From positions 43,233 through 107,232 of IMG/VR virus record IMGVR_UViG_3300044701_001873: 64,000 nucleotides of DNA; one strand, given 5' to 3'. The notes under the pieces were generated by a model. That model saw only the letters and a program-made list of their open reading frames with translations, made no database searches and had not been told where the DNA came from. Positions 1 through 8,519 of this stretch are shown one piece after another (position 1 is the stretch's first letter; each line of letters begins with the position of its first letter). The stretch comes from a virus. A program made the position numbers and the translations under genes.

Positions 1-1742
1 CCTTGAGGTCCTTGAGTTCCCTGGAGTCCTTGAGTTCCCTGGAGTCCTTGAGGTCCTTGAATACCTTGAAGACCTTGAAGTCCTTGAGATCCTGGTGTTC
101 CTGCTCCACCAGAAAGACCTTGAATACCTTGACTTCCTTGAATTCCTTGAATACCTTGAGGTCCTTGAGTTCCCTGGAGTCCTTGAATTCCTTGAAGTCC
201 CTGAGAGCCTGTAGTTCCTTGAATACCTTGAAGTCCTTGAGATCCTGGTGTTCCTGCTCCACCAGAAAGACCTTGAATTCCTTGAAGTCCCTGAAGTCCC
301 TGAGGACCTGCAGTTCCTTGAAGACCTTGAGGTCCTTGAATACCTTGAAGACCTTGAGATCCTTGAACACCTTGAATACCTTGAACACCTGGAGTTCCAA
401 GAGTTCCGGAAATACCTTGAATACCTTGATTTCCTTGAATTCCTTGAATTCCTTGAATTCCTTGAAGACCCTGAGCACCTGGAACCCCAACACCCCCAAA
501 AGTTCCTTGAACCCCTTGAATTCCTTGAATTCCTTGAATTCCTAAAGGACCTTGATTTCCTTGAATTCCTTGAGGTCCTATGGTTCCTTGAAGTCCTTGA
601 ATTCCTAGGAGACCCTGAGTTCCAAAATCACCACTAATTCCCTGTAGTCCTTGAGGACCTGCAGTTCCTTGAATACCTTGAGGTCCTTGAATACCTTGAG
701 GTCCTTGAATTCCCTGAATACCTTGACGTCCTTGAATTCCTTGAATTCCTTGAATACCTTGAAGACCAAAAAGAGCAGCTTCTTGAACGGTTTTCCAAGT
801 AACTCCAAGGCCAGGTCCTTGAGACATTAATACTGAAGTAGTTGTTCCACTAGTTCCATCAATATCATCAGCATCATATGCCAAAAATCCTTCTAAAATT
901 AAACCTATTGAAGTTCCAACTCCGACAATTGCTGCTCCACCACCAACATATAGTGATGTAATAGAACCAATACCACCGATTACATTTCTAGAAGTTTCTG
1001 CAATTCCGCTAATATTTTCTGCTTCCTTTGCCTTATTGACATAAATTGGATAAAATTCACTTGGATCTACTCTTTCTGTGCTTAAAAATCCTCCAGTAAT
1101 ATTCGCAGCACTGGTTAGATTAGTTGCAGTTGTTGCAGTTCCACTTAAATCGCCATAAAAATCGGGAGCAGTAACGGAACTGATAAATCTACCATCACCA
1201 GCAACATCTAATGTAAAAATCGGATTATTTGTTGCTACACCAACCCTACGAGTTGATGCATTATAAAATAAATCAGGAGTTCCAAATGCAAATCCAGTTG
1301 AAGTATTAACAAGGAATTCACCTACATTTCCTTGATTTAAAACTTCATCAACTGCAATTCTAATTGTTGCTACACCAACTCCAGGAAACATTTCAAATGA
1401 GGAAGTTTCTACGGTAACTCCCGTTCCTACAAAATTTAATGCCCCAATTCTAGTGAAGGCATTGGATGGCAAAGTACCTCTATCAAAAACACTTATAAGA
1501 CCTTGAGTAGTTCCAATTCCAATATTGCCTGTGGCCCAATATCGTTCTCCTGGTTGAGTTCCTACTCCAATTACAGTATAATACTGACCTAAAGGAAGCG
1601 GTTTTGCAGTAACCGAAGATGGTCCTACTAAAGGGTCACCGAGATTTGGTTCAGCTTGCTCTAATCCAAGAAACTGATACCTATCGGAAGTAATTCTTGA
1701 TTGTGGAGTTCTTACAACTCTTCCAGAATTTAATCTCGCCAT
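1..1742 (-). CDS. Collagen-like tail fibre protein (3' end outside window)
   Basis: Minus-strand frame open from an ATG at 1742 to the left edge, so at least 580 residues with the C-terminus missing. The first 320 or so residues are non-repetitive and rich in the short beta-type motifs (GIGTT, VGVAT) seen in the neighbouring fibre proteins. From about position 765 to the left edge the protein is almost pure Gly-X-Y triplets (GIQ, GLQ, GPQ, GTQ), the collagen-like pattern that forms trimeric fibres in many phages. At DNA level this is a 9-bp periodic repeat, which also creates long Leu/Ser-rich open frames on the plus strand that are not genes. Likely an adhesin or tail-fibre shaft; the receptor-binding end would lie beyond the window. 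The next upstream gene (1788-2657) has a second, shorter collagen-like tract. Confidence 0.85.
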   Translation of the reverse strand, partial: MARLNSGRVVRTPQSRITSDRYQFLGLEQAEPNLGDPLVGPSSVTAKPLPLGQYYTVIGVGTQPGERYWATGNIGIGTTQGLISVFDRGTLPSNAFTRIGALNFVGTGVTVETSSFEMFPGVGVATIRIAVDEVLNQGNVGEFLVNTSTGFAFGTPDLFYNASTRRVGVATNNPIFTLDVAGDGRFISSVTAPDFYGDLSGTATTATNLTSAANITGGFLSTERVDPSEFYPIYVNKAKEAENISGIAETSRNVIGGIGSITSLYVGGGAAIVGVGTSIGLILEGFLAYDADDIDGTSGTTTSVLMSQGPGLGVTWKTVQEAALFGLQGIQGIQGIQGRQGIQGIQGPQGIQGPQGIQGTAGPQGLQGISGDFGTQGLLGIQGLQGTIGPQGIQGNQGPLGIQGIQGIQGVQGTFGGVGVPGAQGLQGIQGIQGIQGNQGIQGISGTLGTPGVQGIQGVQGSQGLQGIQGPQGLQGTAGPQGLQGLQGIQGLSGGAGTPGSQGLQGIQGTTGSQGLQGIQGLQGTQGPQGIQGIQGSQGIQGLSGGAGTPGSQGLQGLQGIQGPQGLQGTQGLQGTQGPQ

Positions 1743-1784
1743 TTAACTATTTTTGAGGTGAATTATGTTAGTTCTTGTTCTCAT

Positions 1785-1791
1785 TATTTAG
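1785..1791 (-). promoter_or_regulatory. Possible late-promoter variant CTAAATA
   Basis: The minus strand reads CTAAATA about 43 bp before the start of the collagen-like gene. It differs by one base from the T4-type late element ATAAATA found elsewhere here. It overlaps the 3' end of the upstream gene, and the distance is longer than usual, so support is weak. Confidence 0.25.
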
Positions 1792-2657
1792 ACCAGGTTC
1801 AATGTAGCTGATCCAATACCAGCAACAGAAAATACAAGTGTACTTCCAACAACATCAATTTTCACTGGATAGTCTGATGCAGAACTCATAAATCCATTAG
1901 CAGCAATGATAATTCCACTTGCTGAAAGAATTGACCCATCAAAAGTTAGTGATGAAGAACCTGTTGCAACGTTTGATGCATTTTTGTATACTACTTGATT
2001 AGCAGATCCTGCTACGGGACCAGTAGATCCTTGAACCCCCTGAACTCCAACAATGCCGGAAATCCCTTGAACTCCTTGAGCACCTTGAGATCCTATTCCA
2101 CTTGATCCAGTAGATCCTTGAACTCCCTGAACTCCAACAATGCCGGAAATCCCTTGAACTCCCTGAATTCCTTGAGAACCAGATCCTCCAGTTCCTACAC
2201 CACTTGGACCTTGAACTCCCTGAACTCCTTGTGATCCTATTCCCGTAGCACCTTGAACACCTTGAAGTCCTTGTGATCCTATTCCTGTAGCACCTGTAGC
2301 ACCTTGAACACCAACAGAACCTGAGAGACCTTGAATTCCTTGAGATCCAGATCCTCCAGTTCCCACACCACTAGGTCCTTGAACACCTTGAGTTCCTTGA
2401 AGTCCTTGTGATCCTATTCCTGTAGTTCCTTGACGTCCTTGAATTCCTTGGGCACTTTGTCCTAATGAAGACCAACTAACTCCAGCACCAATAGAAGTTA
2501 AAACAAATCCAGTAGATCCAACACCTGCATTAGAATCAATAATACCATTTTGAAATGACATTGGGGAAGTTGAAGACCCAAGAGATACTGAATTGGTAAT
2601 TGTATTAATACCAATAGAACTTCCCAGTATTGATAATATCCTAGTTCTTCGTGTCAT
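1788..2657 (-). CDS. Second collagen-like structural protein
   Basis: 289 residues. Residues 1-70 are non-repetitive, 70 to about 215 are Gly-X-Y triplets with recurring blocks (GSQGIQGVQG, GATGIGSQGLQG), and the last 70 form a beta-rich cap ending in Leu-Val. This shaft-plus-cap layout is typical of trimeric phage fibres. The start overlaps the stop of the upstream 118-residue gene by 4 bp (ATGA), so translation is probably coupled. It is probably a virion fibre protein with the same shaft chemistry as the larger neighbour at 1-1742. The exact role is unknown; the collagen-like nature is directly visible. Confidence 0.8.
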   Translation of the reverse strand: MTRRTRILSILGSSIGINTITNSVSLGSSTSPMSFQNGIIDSNAGVGSTGFVLTSIGAGVSWSSLGQSAQGIQGRQGTTGIGSQGLQGTQGVQGPSGVGTGGSGSQGIQGLSGSVGVQGATGATGIGSQGLQGVQGATGIGSQGVQGVQGPSGVGTGGSGSQGIQGVQGISGIVGVQGVQGSTGSSGIGSQGAQGVQGISGIVGVQGVQGSTGPVAGSANQVVYKNASNVATGSSSLTFDGSILSASGIIIAANGFMSSASDYPVKIDVVGSTLVFSVAGIGSATLNLV

Positions 2658-3010
2658 TGCTTCGCAGTCTCCAGAACACTTAATACCAACTCAAGAACTC
2701 CATTCTCACTTCCTTTAATCTTAATAGAGTCATTAGTCTCAAGAGCAAGTCTTCCATCTGGAATTAAAATGGCACTATCATTAGGTGGAATAGAAACTCC
2801 ATTAGCAAATTTATAATCTCCAGTATCAGTCGATTTATTGCGAGAATGAACCGCAGTTACTGTATGAACAGAAGATCCTGTTCCAATATTAGTAACCTGA
2901 GAAAGAATAATAATGGAAGCAACACCAATAGGGCAAGTGTATATTCCTACCATATTGGTTGTAATGCCAACTCGGATTGTTCTGAATTTATTAAGAGCTA
3001 CTGCTGCCAT
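2654..3010 (-). CDS. Small structural protein of the fibre operon
   Basis: 118 residues with no recognised catalytic motif. The composition is beta-rich (alternating Val, Ile, Thr, Gly), and the N-terminus (AALNKFRTI-like, then TTNMVGIYTC) resembles small virion proteins found beside cyanophage fibre genes. It sits between the 1,820-residue fibre protein (1 bp gap) and the collagen-like protein (4-bp overlap) in a single transcription unit. An accessory head or tail decoration protein or a fibre adaptor is plausible but is only inferred from position. Confidence 0.65.
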   Translation of the reverse strand: MAAVALNKFRTIRVGITTNMVGIYTCPIGVASIIILSQVTNIGTGSSVHTVTAVHSRNKSTDTGDYKFANGVSIPPNDSAILIPDGRLALETNDSIKIKGSENGVLELVLSVLETAKQ

Positions 3011-3011
3011 T

Positions 3012-6000
3012 TTACTTACCTAATGCGATGATGAGTGGAGTTACTGTATTTAACAAACTTTGATTAAATGCTCTACCAGATACGGTTCCAGTAAGCTGAT
3101 TGACGGTTACACCATCACCAATTCTAAAGTTACCAGCCTGGTCTGTGCTGGTATAAACAACTTGTCCGCCGTCAATTTTAACAACTTGATTTTCTGGAAC
3201 AACTACACCACCTAATCCTGGTTTTGCTCTATTAATGTCTGTTCCTGCCCCAACCCATTCAAAAGAAATTGTTGTAGCAATCTGCAAACTTAATCTGGAG
3301 AAATAAACCGTGGTTCCTACACTTACGTTATTATTTAGATTTGTATTCAATATAATTGTAGAAATTCCAGCACTAGGAAGAGTTGCACTTTCAATTGTAT
3401 AATAAATTGGAGTCATTACTGCCTGTGCAGTAGCAGTTGTAATGCCAATTCCCCCACCACTAAATCTAATATCTGGTGGAGTTCTATATTGACTTCCGCT
3501 ACTTACAAGGTCAACTGAAACGACTTTTCCATTTTCTACAGTTACTAATGCTTCTGCAGTAATTCCATTTTCACCTTCAGGATCATCAAAAGTTACTATT
3601 GGAGGATCATCCTCGTTATATCCACTTCCACCATCAGTAATTTCTACTCTTTGAACAGTATAGAACAGTTCACCAAAGTAGAGAGCTTGTCCATCATATG
3701 GTCTATATGATCCAATTCCAGAAACTGTGATTGTTGCCTGTTCAGCGGCAGGTTCATTTCCGTCTTTATTTACAATAATATTTCCAGTATATCTATAAAT
3801 TGATTTACTATCTGGTCCACCAACACCATTGGAAACAAGACCATAATTACCGAATGATGAGTTAGAGTTTGTAATATCACACTGACCGCCAGATCCTGTG
3901 TAAATCGCAATATCATCGCAAATTGTAAAGATAGAAACTAACTGACAATAAGCACCGTTGGTAATAGAAACTCCAATACCACCTTGATTATATTGAGTAT
4001 ATGAGTCAACGCTCATTGCTCCAGTAACACCAATATCGTCTTGGTCTCCTGGTTCAGCATTAACACCATCCACAAGCATTCCAATACTTCCTGGAATAAA
4101 GTTGGTGCAGTTTCTTACATAAGGACCTTGAGTTACAGGTCCAGTTCCTTTGGAATATGGTGGAAGAACAACTCCACCACCCTGATAAGTATGAGGAATT
4201 GTTGATGGTCCAACATTTACAACAAATGTATTGGAACCATCTGAGTCTCCACCAATAATATTAAGAACTTCAAAAGTAAATCCTCTATTACCAGTTGGAT
4301 ATAATGTTGTAGTTCCAGCACCACTTGTGCAAGAAAACTCAAGATCTCTAAGAACAACTAGATCTCCCTTCTTAACAACTGCACCTGCTGCTGTTACTGT
4401 AGTAATACCAGTTACATTATTATAAGAAGCAGTTGTGACACCTATAGAACGCTTAACAATAAATCCACCACCCTCATAATTATGAACAATTGTTGAAACT
4501 CCGACATTAATTGCAAAACTTCCATCTGGATTTATTTTATCAATATTAAAATCATATCCATAATAACCTGATGGAAACTTTAATATGTTTGATGGGTCAT
4601 ATGAACAAGAGAACTCAAGATCTCTAATCTCAATTAAATCACCTTTTTTAACTAGAATTCCTGGAGCAGTAATTGTTGCTATTCCACTTGTATTATCATA
4701 TGTTGCGCCAATTACTGATGTTACTGAATTAAATCCATATCCACTGTTTCCTGGATATGTTGTATTAAATCCAACAGTGGAGAACGCGGTTGATCCTAAA
4801 CCAACAATAGAAGTTACAACTCCGATGCAAGAATGCATTGCAGAAATAACATTTGCACAAGAATTAACACTATTATTAAATCCAGTTTCTGGGTCGACCT
4901 GAATTCCAAGATCTTTAACCTGAGTAAATTCTTGTTGGAAGTTTTGATATTTCTGAACTGTTCCTCCAGTAGTGTAATAATGAGGGAGTGTTGATGCTCC
5001 GCCGACAAAAGTAAATGTATTTGGTCCAACTACAGATTGAACTGGGAATATAACACCATAATCACCTTCCCTTGGGAAAATTAATTGTGTTGCCCCACCA
5101 TCATAACTACAAGTAAATGCTAATCCAACAATTCTAGCTGGATCATCTTTACTCAATCCGTGAGGACCATTAGTTGTAATAGTAGTAATTCCAGTTACAT
5201 GATCATAAACTGCGTTAGAAACGCTAGTTCCAACTCCTACCGGATATCCTCCCCAAGTGCAGTTATTGACTATTGAACGTGCTACTTTAAATGAGTAGTC
5301 TAAAGTCGCAATAGTTTGCTCAACTTCTGATGGGTTCTTAAGAATTCCTGTTTTTAAATTCCAATCTTCATCATAATAGGATTTGCCAGCACCCACAGAC
5401 TTAGAATTTCCACCTCTTGTAATATCAAAACAAATTCCTTTCCAAATATTTTTAACGTCTTTTGCGCAAAGACTTGAGTCAATATTTACTCCATATATTG
5501 TGGTAATTCCGGCAAGAGTGCTATAATCACTGATAATATTCACAATATTATCACGTAGTCCATTTATTTTGGTAATAGTTTCTGGACATCCTCCAGGAAC
5601 AATGATCGGAGAATAACTAAAGTTTTGATTTGTACTTGTAAATGATACAATTCCAGGTTGAGCCTTATAATCAATATTATTGATAATATATGTTGCAATT
5701 CCTACCGCATGGTTAATTGCAGCAACTGTTGCCGCTCGAATGCTATTACCATTTCCATCCTGCCCATTAATATGAAGTAAGTTTCCTGAAGGATCATAAT
5801 AAGATTTTCCTGCTCCAACTGAATTTCTATTGCTATTTGCTTTTAAATCATTCGAAATGGAGCGGATAATGTCCTTAACATCATCCTTACAACTTTGCTT
5901 CACTGTTGCTGGGACTGGAGGGGGAGATCCTGTAAGACCCGTTGTTGTTAAAGCAAGACCTGCTGAACCAAGATATCCTTGTGATGGATCAGCATTAGGA

Positions 6001-8474
6001 GTGTATAACCAAGCAACAGTTTCTTCTGCAATGAAATCGAGATTTAGATCAAGTAGTCTACCAGCATCCTGCTCTCTATGAGTTCCTGCAAATCCACTAA
6101 ATCCACTTGTAAGGAAACCTACGGACTCTTTAGCAATGTAATCAAGATTTAAACGAATTAATCTCGCAGCATCAAAGTATCTACCAGTTGAAACGCCCAG
6201 CAAACGTTCGAATGAAACAATTGCTGCTCCATTGGTCATTTGAGGACCAATGAAACTCAAGTCTGTTAGGTGGCAACCATTGTTTACAAAGAATAAGTCT
6301 TGGTTGGGATACTTTGGAGTAACAACGCAGTTTCTGAGTTCAGTTCCCTCAACTGCGACTGTTTTCTTAAGAAGAATGGGATTTTCTTCAACATAAACTC
6401 CAGGGAATACTTTAATAGTATCTCCAAATAGAGCAGCACCAGCAGCTGCTTTGATTGTTCTCTTTGGATAATTCTCTGCCAATCCAGTATTATTATCATC
6501 ACCAGTTTGAGAAACATAAATTGTTTTACCGATTGGACGATATGCATCAATCTTAACTACACCCTTTCCTTGTGGTTGAGATCCGAAAACATTAACACCA
6601 ATTCCAGCAACAATCTGAGTTACAATCCCTACAAGATTTACACCATCACCATAATATTCTTCTGCAGTTACTGAACCTTCGGCAGTTATATCATTTTCAA
6701 CAGCAAGAGAAGAACCAATTGTAATTCTATCAGTTGTTCCTAAAGAAACTACCGATTGAGTTGGAGAAATTTTTGCCTCTCCAGTAAGGGTATTTGTTTC
6801 TAGAGCAATGTTACCAATTTTGGCATCAATTGCTACTGTTAAATTATAATCCTCTAATATACTAACGCCAATTCCAAGTTTTGGTCCTAATGGGTAATAG
6901 ATAAGACCTGCTAGATCAGCATCAACAAAAGTATCCTTATAAGTTCCTATTCCACCAGTCAAATCAGTAAGATTGACTGCATAAAATGTATTAGCAGTTG
7001 AAACTTGATTAATTAGAACAGTATCTGTAAATGAACTAATACCAGCAACGTCAATTACATAAGTTCCACTCAGAGCAACACCAACAGTAACAATACCAGG
7101 TCCACCTGCTCCAATTACAAACATATTGTCTGTAAAATCAATAAAAGATGCTATACCAGCATTTTCTCCGAAATTACTGACTGTGATTGTTGCACCATCA
7201 ATCAAAATTAGATCATTATCAATGAGAGCATTCATCTCAATAATATCACCTAAATCTGCTGGAGTAGTTAAGGTAATTCCGACTCCAGAAGTTGCAATAT
7301 AATCATCACCTTGAATTAACTTAACTCCATTTAGATAAACGTCAAGATATAATGCTTCTGGATTTACTCCGATTCCGATTCCTGGGGGATCTCCTAAAGT
7401 TGATAAATCATATTGGAATGCAAATTCAGATTGCCCTGCAGATGCAGTAAATACTTCTCTATTTCTAAGAACACCAAAAGATTCCCATTGAACTGCTGGA
7501 CCTCCATCAGATCCTCCAGTTCCTCCTAAAGATTTTAGATATTGACCATAATTTCCATACTGTCTATTATCATCATAAAGAGCACTATTGACGTAAAGTG
7601 AATTTCTAAAAGTTCCTATTGCATAGTTTAATTGCTCTCCGTCAAGAACATTAATAGTCGCTTGTTCTCCACTAAAATCTGTAGCAGTAACAGAAACACC
7701 AACAATATTAGTGAAATTTCCTGCAGAATAAGTAACTGCAGTTCCTGTTAGATTTGTAATAGTTCCATCACTTGAAGTAAATGTAGTAATGGTTCCTGTA
7801 TTATATGTTAAGTTATCCCCTGATACACTAGTTAAAGTGGCATTAGTTGAATTTAATGTTGTGACAATTCCACTTTGTGCATAAAGATTGCTGATGTAAG
7901 CATTAGTATATTCTAAATCTGTGCCAGTGGAAGTTGTAATTGTTGAAATAGTTCCACTTAGATTCGTAATCGTTCCGATACTATAATTTAAATTAGACCC
8001 TATTATTGAAGTTATAAAACCAGTCTGATATCTTAATGTATTTCCGATTCCAAGATCAACCGTTGCAATACCACTTACTATAAGAGGTAAGGAAGCAATT
8101 CCTGGACCAGCATTAATATTTGTTACTGTTAGTGTTGTAATTCCTGCGTTGGTGGAAGTAAAGTTCCTAATAGTTCCAATACCATAATTTAAATTTTCAC
8201 CGATGATATTTGTGATGTCTCCATAGTCTAAATTAATTTCATCATTGGCAACATCAAGAGTACCTTGAATTATGACATCTCCTCTAAAAATTGCAACGGT
8301 CGTTGTTGCAATTCCGACTATAACTTCTCCGGGTTTCGGAATTGCCTTAACGTCTAAAAGATATTCTGGCTGATCAGTTCCAATACCGATTCTTTTGGTT
8401 ACTGCATCAGCGTGGATTAAATTATCACTTACTTCAAGACCATTTTTAACGACAAAATTCTTATCTATGGCCAT
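3012..8474 (-). CDS. Giant tail-fibre-like structural protein with beta-helix region
   Basis: 1,820 residues. The N-terminal third is made of short repeating beta units (IGTITNLSGT-like). Around residues 645-745 there is a right-handed beta-helix / pectate-lyase-like entry (IYVSQTGDDNNTG, then a conserved FPGVYVEENP). Two copies of a helical motif with SVGAGKSYYD follow, and three tandem units of about 90 residues each contain a conserved HxYxxGG end (about residues 1150-1450). No catalytic site is evident. Giant proteins of this kind are long tail fibres or baseplate appendages in cyanomyoviruses. It is preceded by an ATAAATA late promoter and a GGGGGAAC ribosome-binding site, so it probably heads a late operon running to the left edge. 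Confidence 0.8.
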   Translation of the reverse strand: MAIDKNFVVKNGLEVSDNLIHADAVTKRIGIGTDQPEYLLDVKAIPKPGEVIVGIATTTVAIFRGDVIIQGTLDVANDEINLDYGDITNIIGENLNYGIGTIRNFTSTNAGITTLTVTNINAGPGIASLPLIVSGIATVDLGIGNTLRYQTGFITSIIGSNLNYSIGTITNLSGTISTITTSTGTDLEYTNAYISNLYAQSGIVTTLNSTNATLTSVSGDNLTYNTGTITTFTSSDGTITNLTGTAVTYSAGNFTNIVGVSVTATDFSGEQATINVLDGEQLNYAIGTFRNSLYVNSALYDDNRQYGNYGQYLKSLGGTGGSDGGPAVQWESFGVLRNREVFTASAGQSEFAFQYDLSTLGDPPGIGIGVNPEALYLDVYLNGVKLIQGDDYIATSGVGITLTTPADLGDIIEMNALIDNDLILIDGATITVSNFGENAGIASFIDFTDNMFVIGAGGPGIVTVGVALSGTYVIDVAGISSFTDTVLINQVSTANTFYAVNLTDLTGGIGTYKDTFVDADLAGLIYYPLGPKLGIGVSILEDYNLTVAIDAKIGNIALETNTLTGEAKISPTQSVVSLGTTDRITIGSSLAVENDITAEGSVTAEEYYGDGVNLVGIVTQIVAGIGVNVFGSQPQGKGVVKIDAYRPIGKTIYVSQTGDDNNTGLAENYPKRTIKAAAGAALFGDTIKVFPGVYVEENPILLKKTVAVEGTELRNCVVTPKYPNQDLFFVNNGCHLTDLSFIGPQMTNGAAIVSFERLLGVSTGRYFDAARLIRLNLDYIAKESVGFLTSGFSGFAGTHREQDAGRLLDLNLDFIAEETVAWLYTPNADPSQGYLGSAGLALTTTGLTGSPPPVPATVKQSCKDDVKDIIRSISNDLKANSNRNSVGAGKSYYDPSGNLLHINGQDGNGNSIRAATVAAINHAVGIATYIINNIDYKAQPGIVSFTSTNQNFSYSPIIVPGGCPETITKINGLRDNIVNIISDYSTLAGITTIYGVNIDSSLCAKDVKNIWKGICFDITRGGNSKSVGAGKSYYDEDWNLKTGILKNPSEVEQTIATLDYSFKVARSIVNNCTWGGYPVGVGTSVSNAVYDHVTGITTITTNGPHGLSKDDPARIVGLAFTCSYDGGATQLIFPREGDYGVIFPVQSVVGPNTFTFVGGASTLPHYYTTGGTVQKYQNFQQEFTQVKDLGIQVDPETGFNNSVNSCANVISAMHSCIGVVTSIVGLGSTAFSTVGFNTTYPGNSGYGFNSVTSVIGATYDNTSGIATITAPGILVKKGDLIEIRDLEFSCSYDPSNILKFPSGYYGYDFNIDKINPDGSFAINVGVSTIVHNYEGGGFIVKRSIGVTTASYNNVTGITTVTAAGAVVKKGDLVVLRDLEFSCTSGAGTTTLYPTGNRGFTFEVLNIIGGDSDGSNTFVVNVGPSTIPHTYQGGGVVLPPYSKGTGPVTQGPYVRNCTNFIPGSIGMLVDGVNAEPGDQDDIGVTGAMSVDSYTQYNQGGIGVSITNGAYCQLVSIFTICDDIAIYTGSGGQCDITNSNSSFGNYGLVSNGVGGPDSKSIYRYTGNIIVNKDGNEPAAEQATITVSGIGSYRPYDGQALYFGELFYTVQRVEITDGGSGYNEDDPPIVTFDDPEGENGITAEALVTVENGKVVSVDLVSSGSQYRTPPDIRFSGGGIGITTATAQAVMTPIYYTIESATLPSAGISTIILNTNLNNNVSVGTTVYFSRLSLQIATTISFEWVGAGTDINRAKPGLGGVVVPENQVVKIDGGQVVYTSTDQAGNFRIGDGVTVNQLTGTVSGRAFNQSLLNTVTPLIIALGK

Positions 8475-8508
8475 AGTTCCCCCGGGTTTCCCTATCCACC
8501 CTTTTATA

Positions 8509-8515
8509 TATTTAT
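8509..8515 (-). promoter_or_regulatory. T4-type late promoter ATAAATA
   Basis: ATAAATA on the minus strand, flanked by TTTT on its 5' side, about 35 bp before the 1,820-residue fibre gene and just before the stop of the upstream gene. The phage also encodes gp33, the late-transcription co-activator, so this promoter class is expected. Confidence 0.65.
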
Positions 8516-8519
8516 AAAA

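Noticed and set aside
3-637. Long Leu/Ser-rich and Glu/Leu-rich open frames on the plus strand
   Set aside because: They are the complement of the 9-bp Gly-X-Y repeat of the minus-strand collagen-like gene and have no start context or function.
1-765. Regularly spaced repeats that could suggest a CRISPR array
   Set aside because: The period is 9 bp with no spacers and the frame codes Gly-X-Y triplets throughout.
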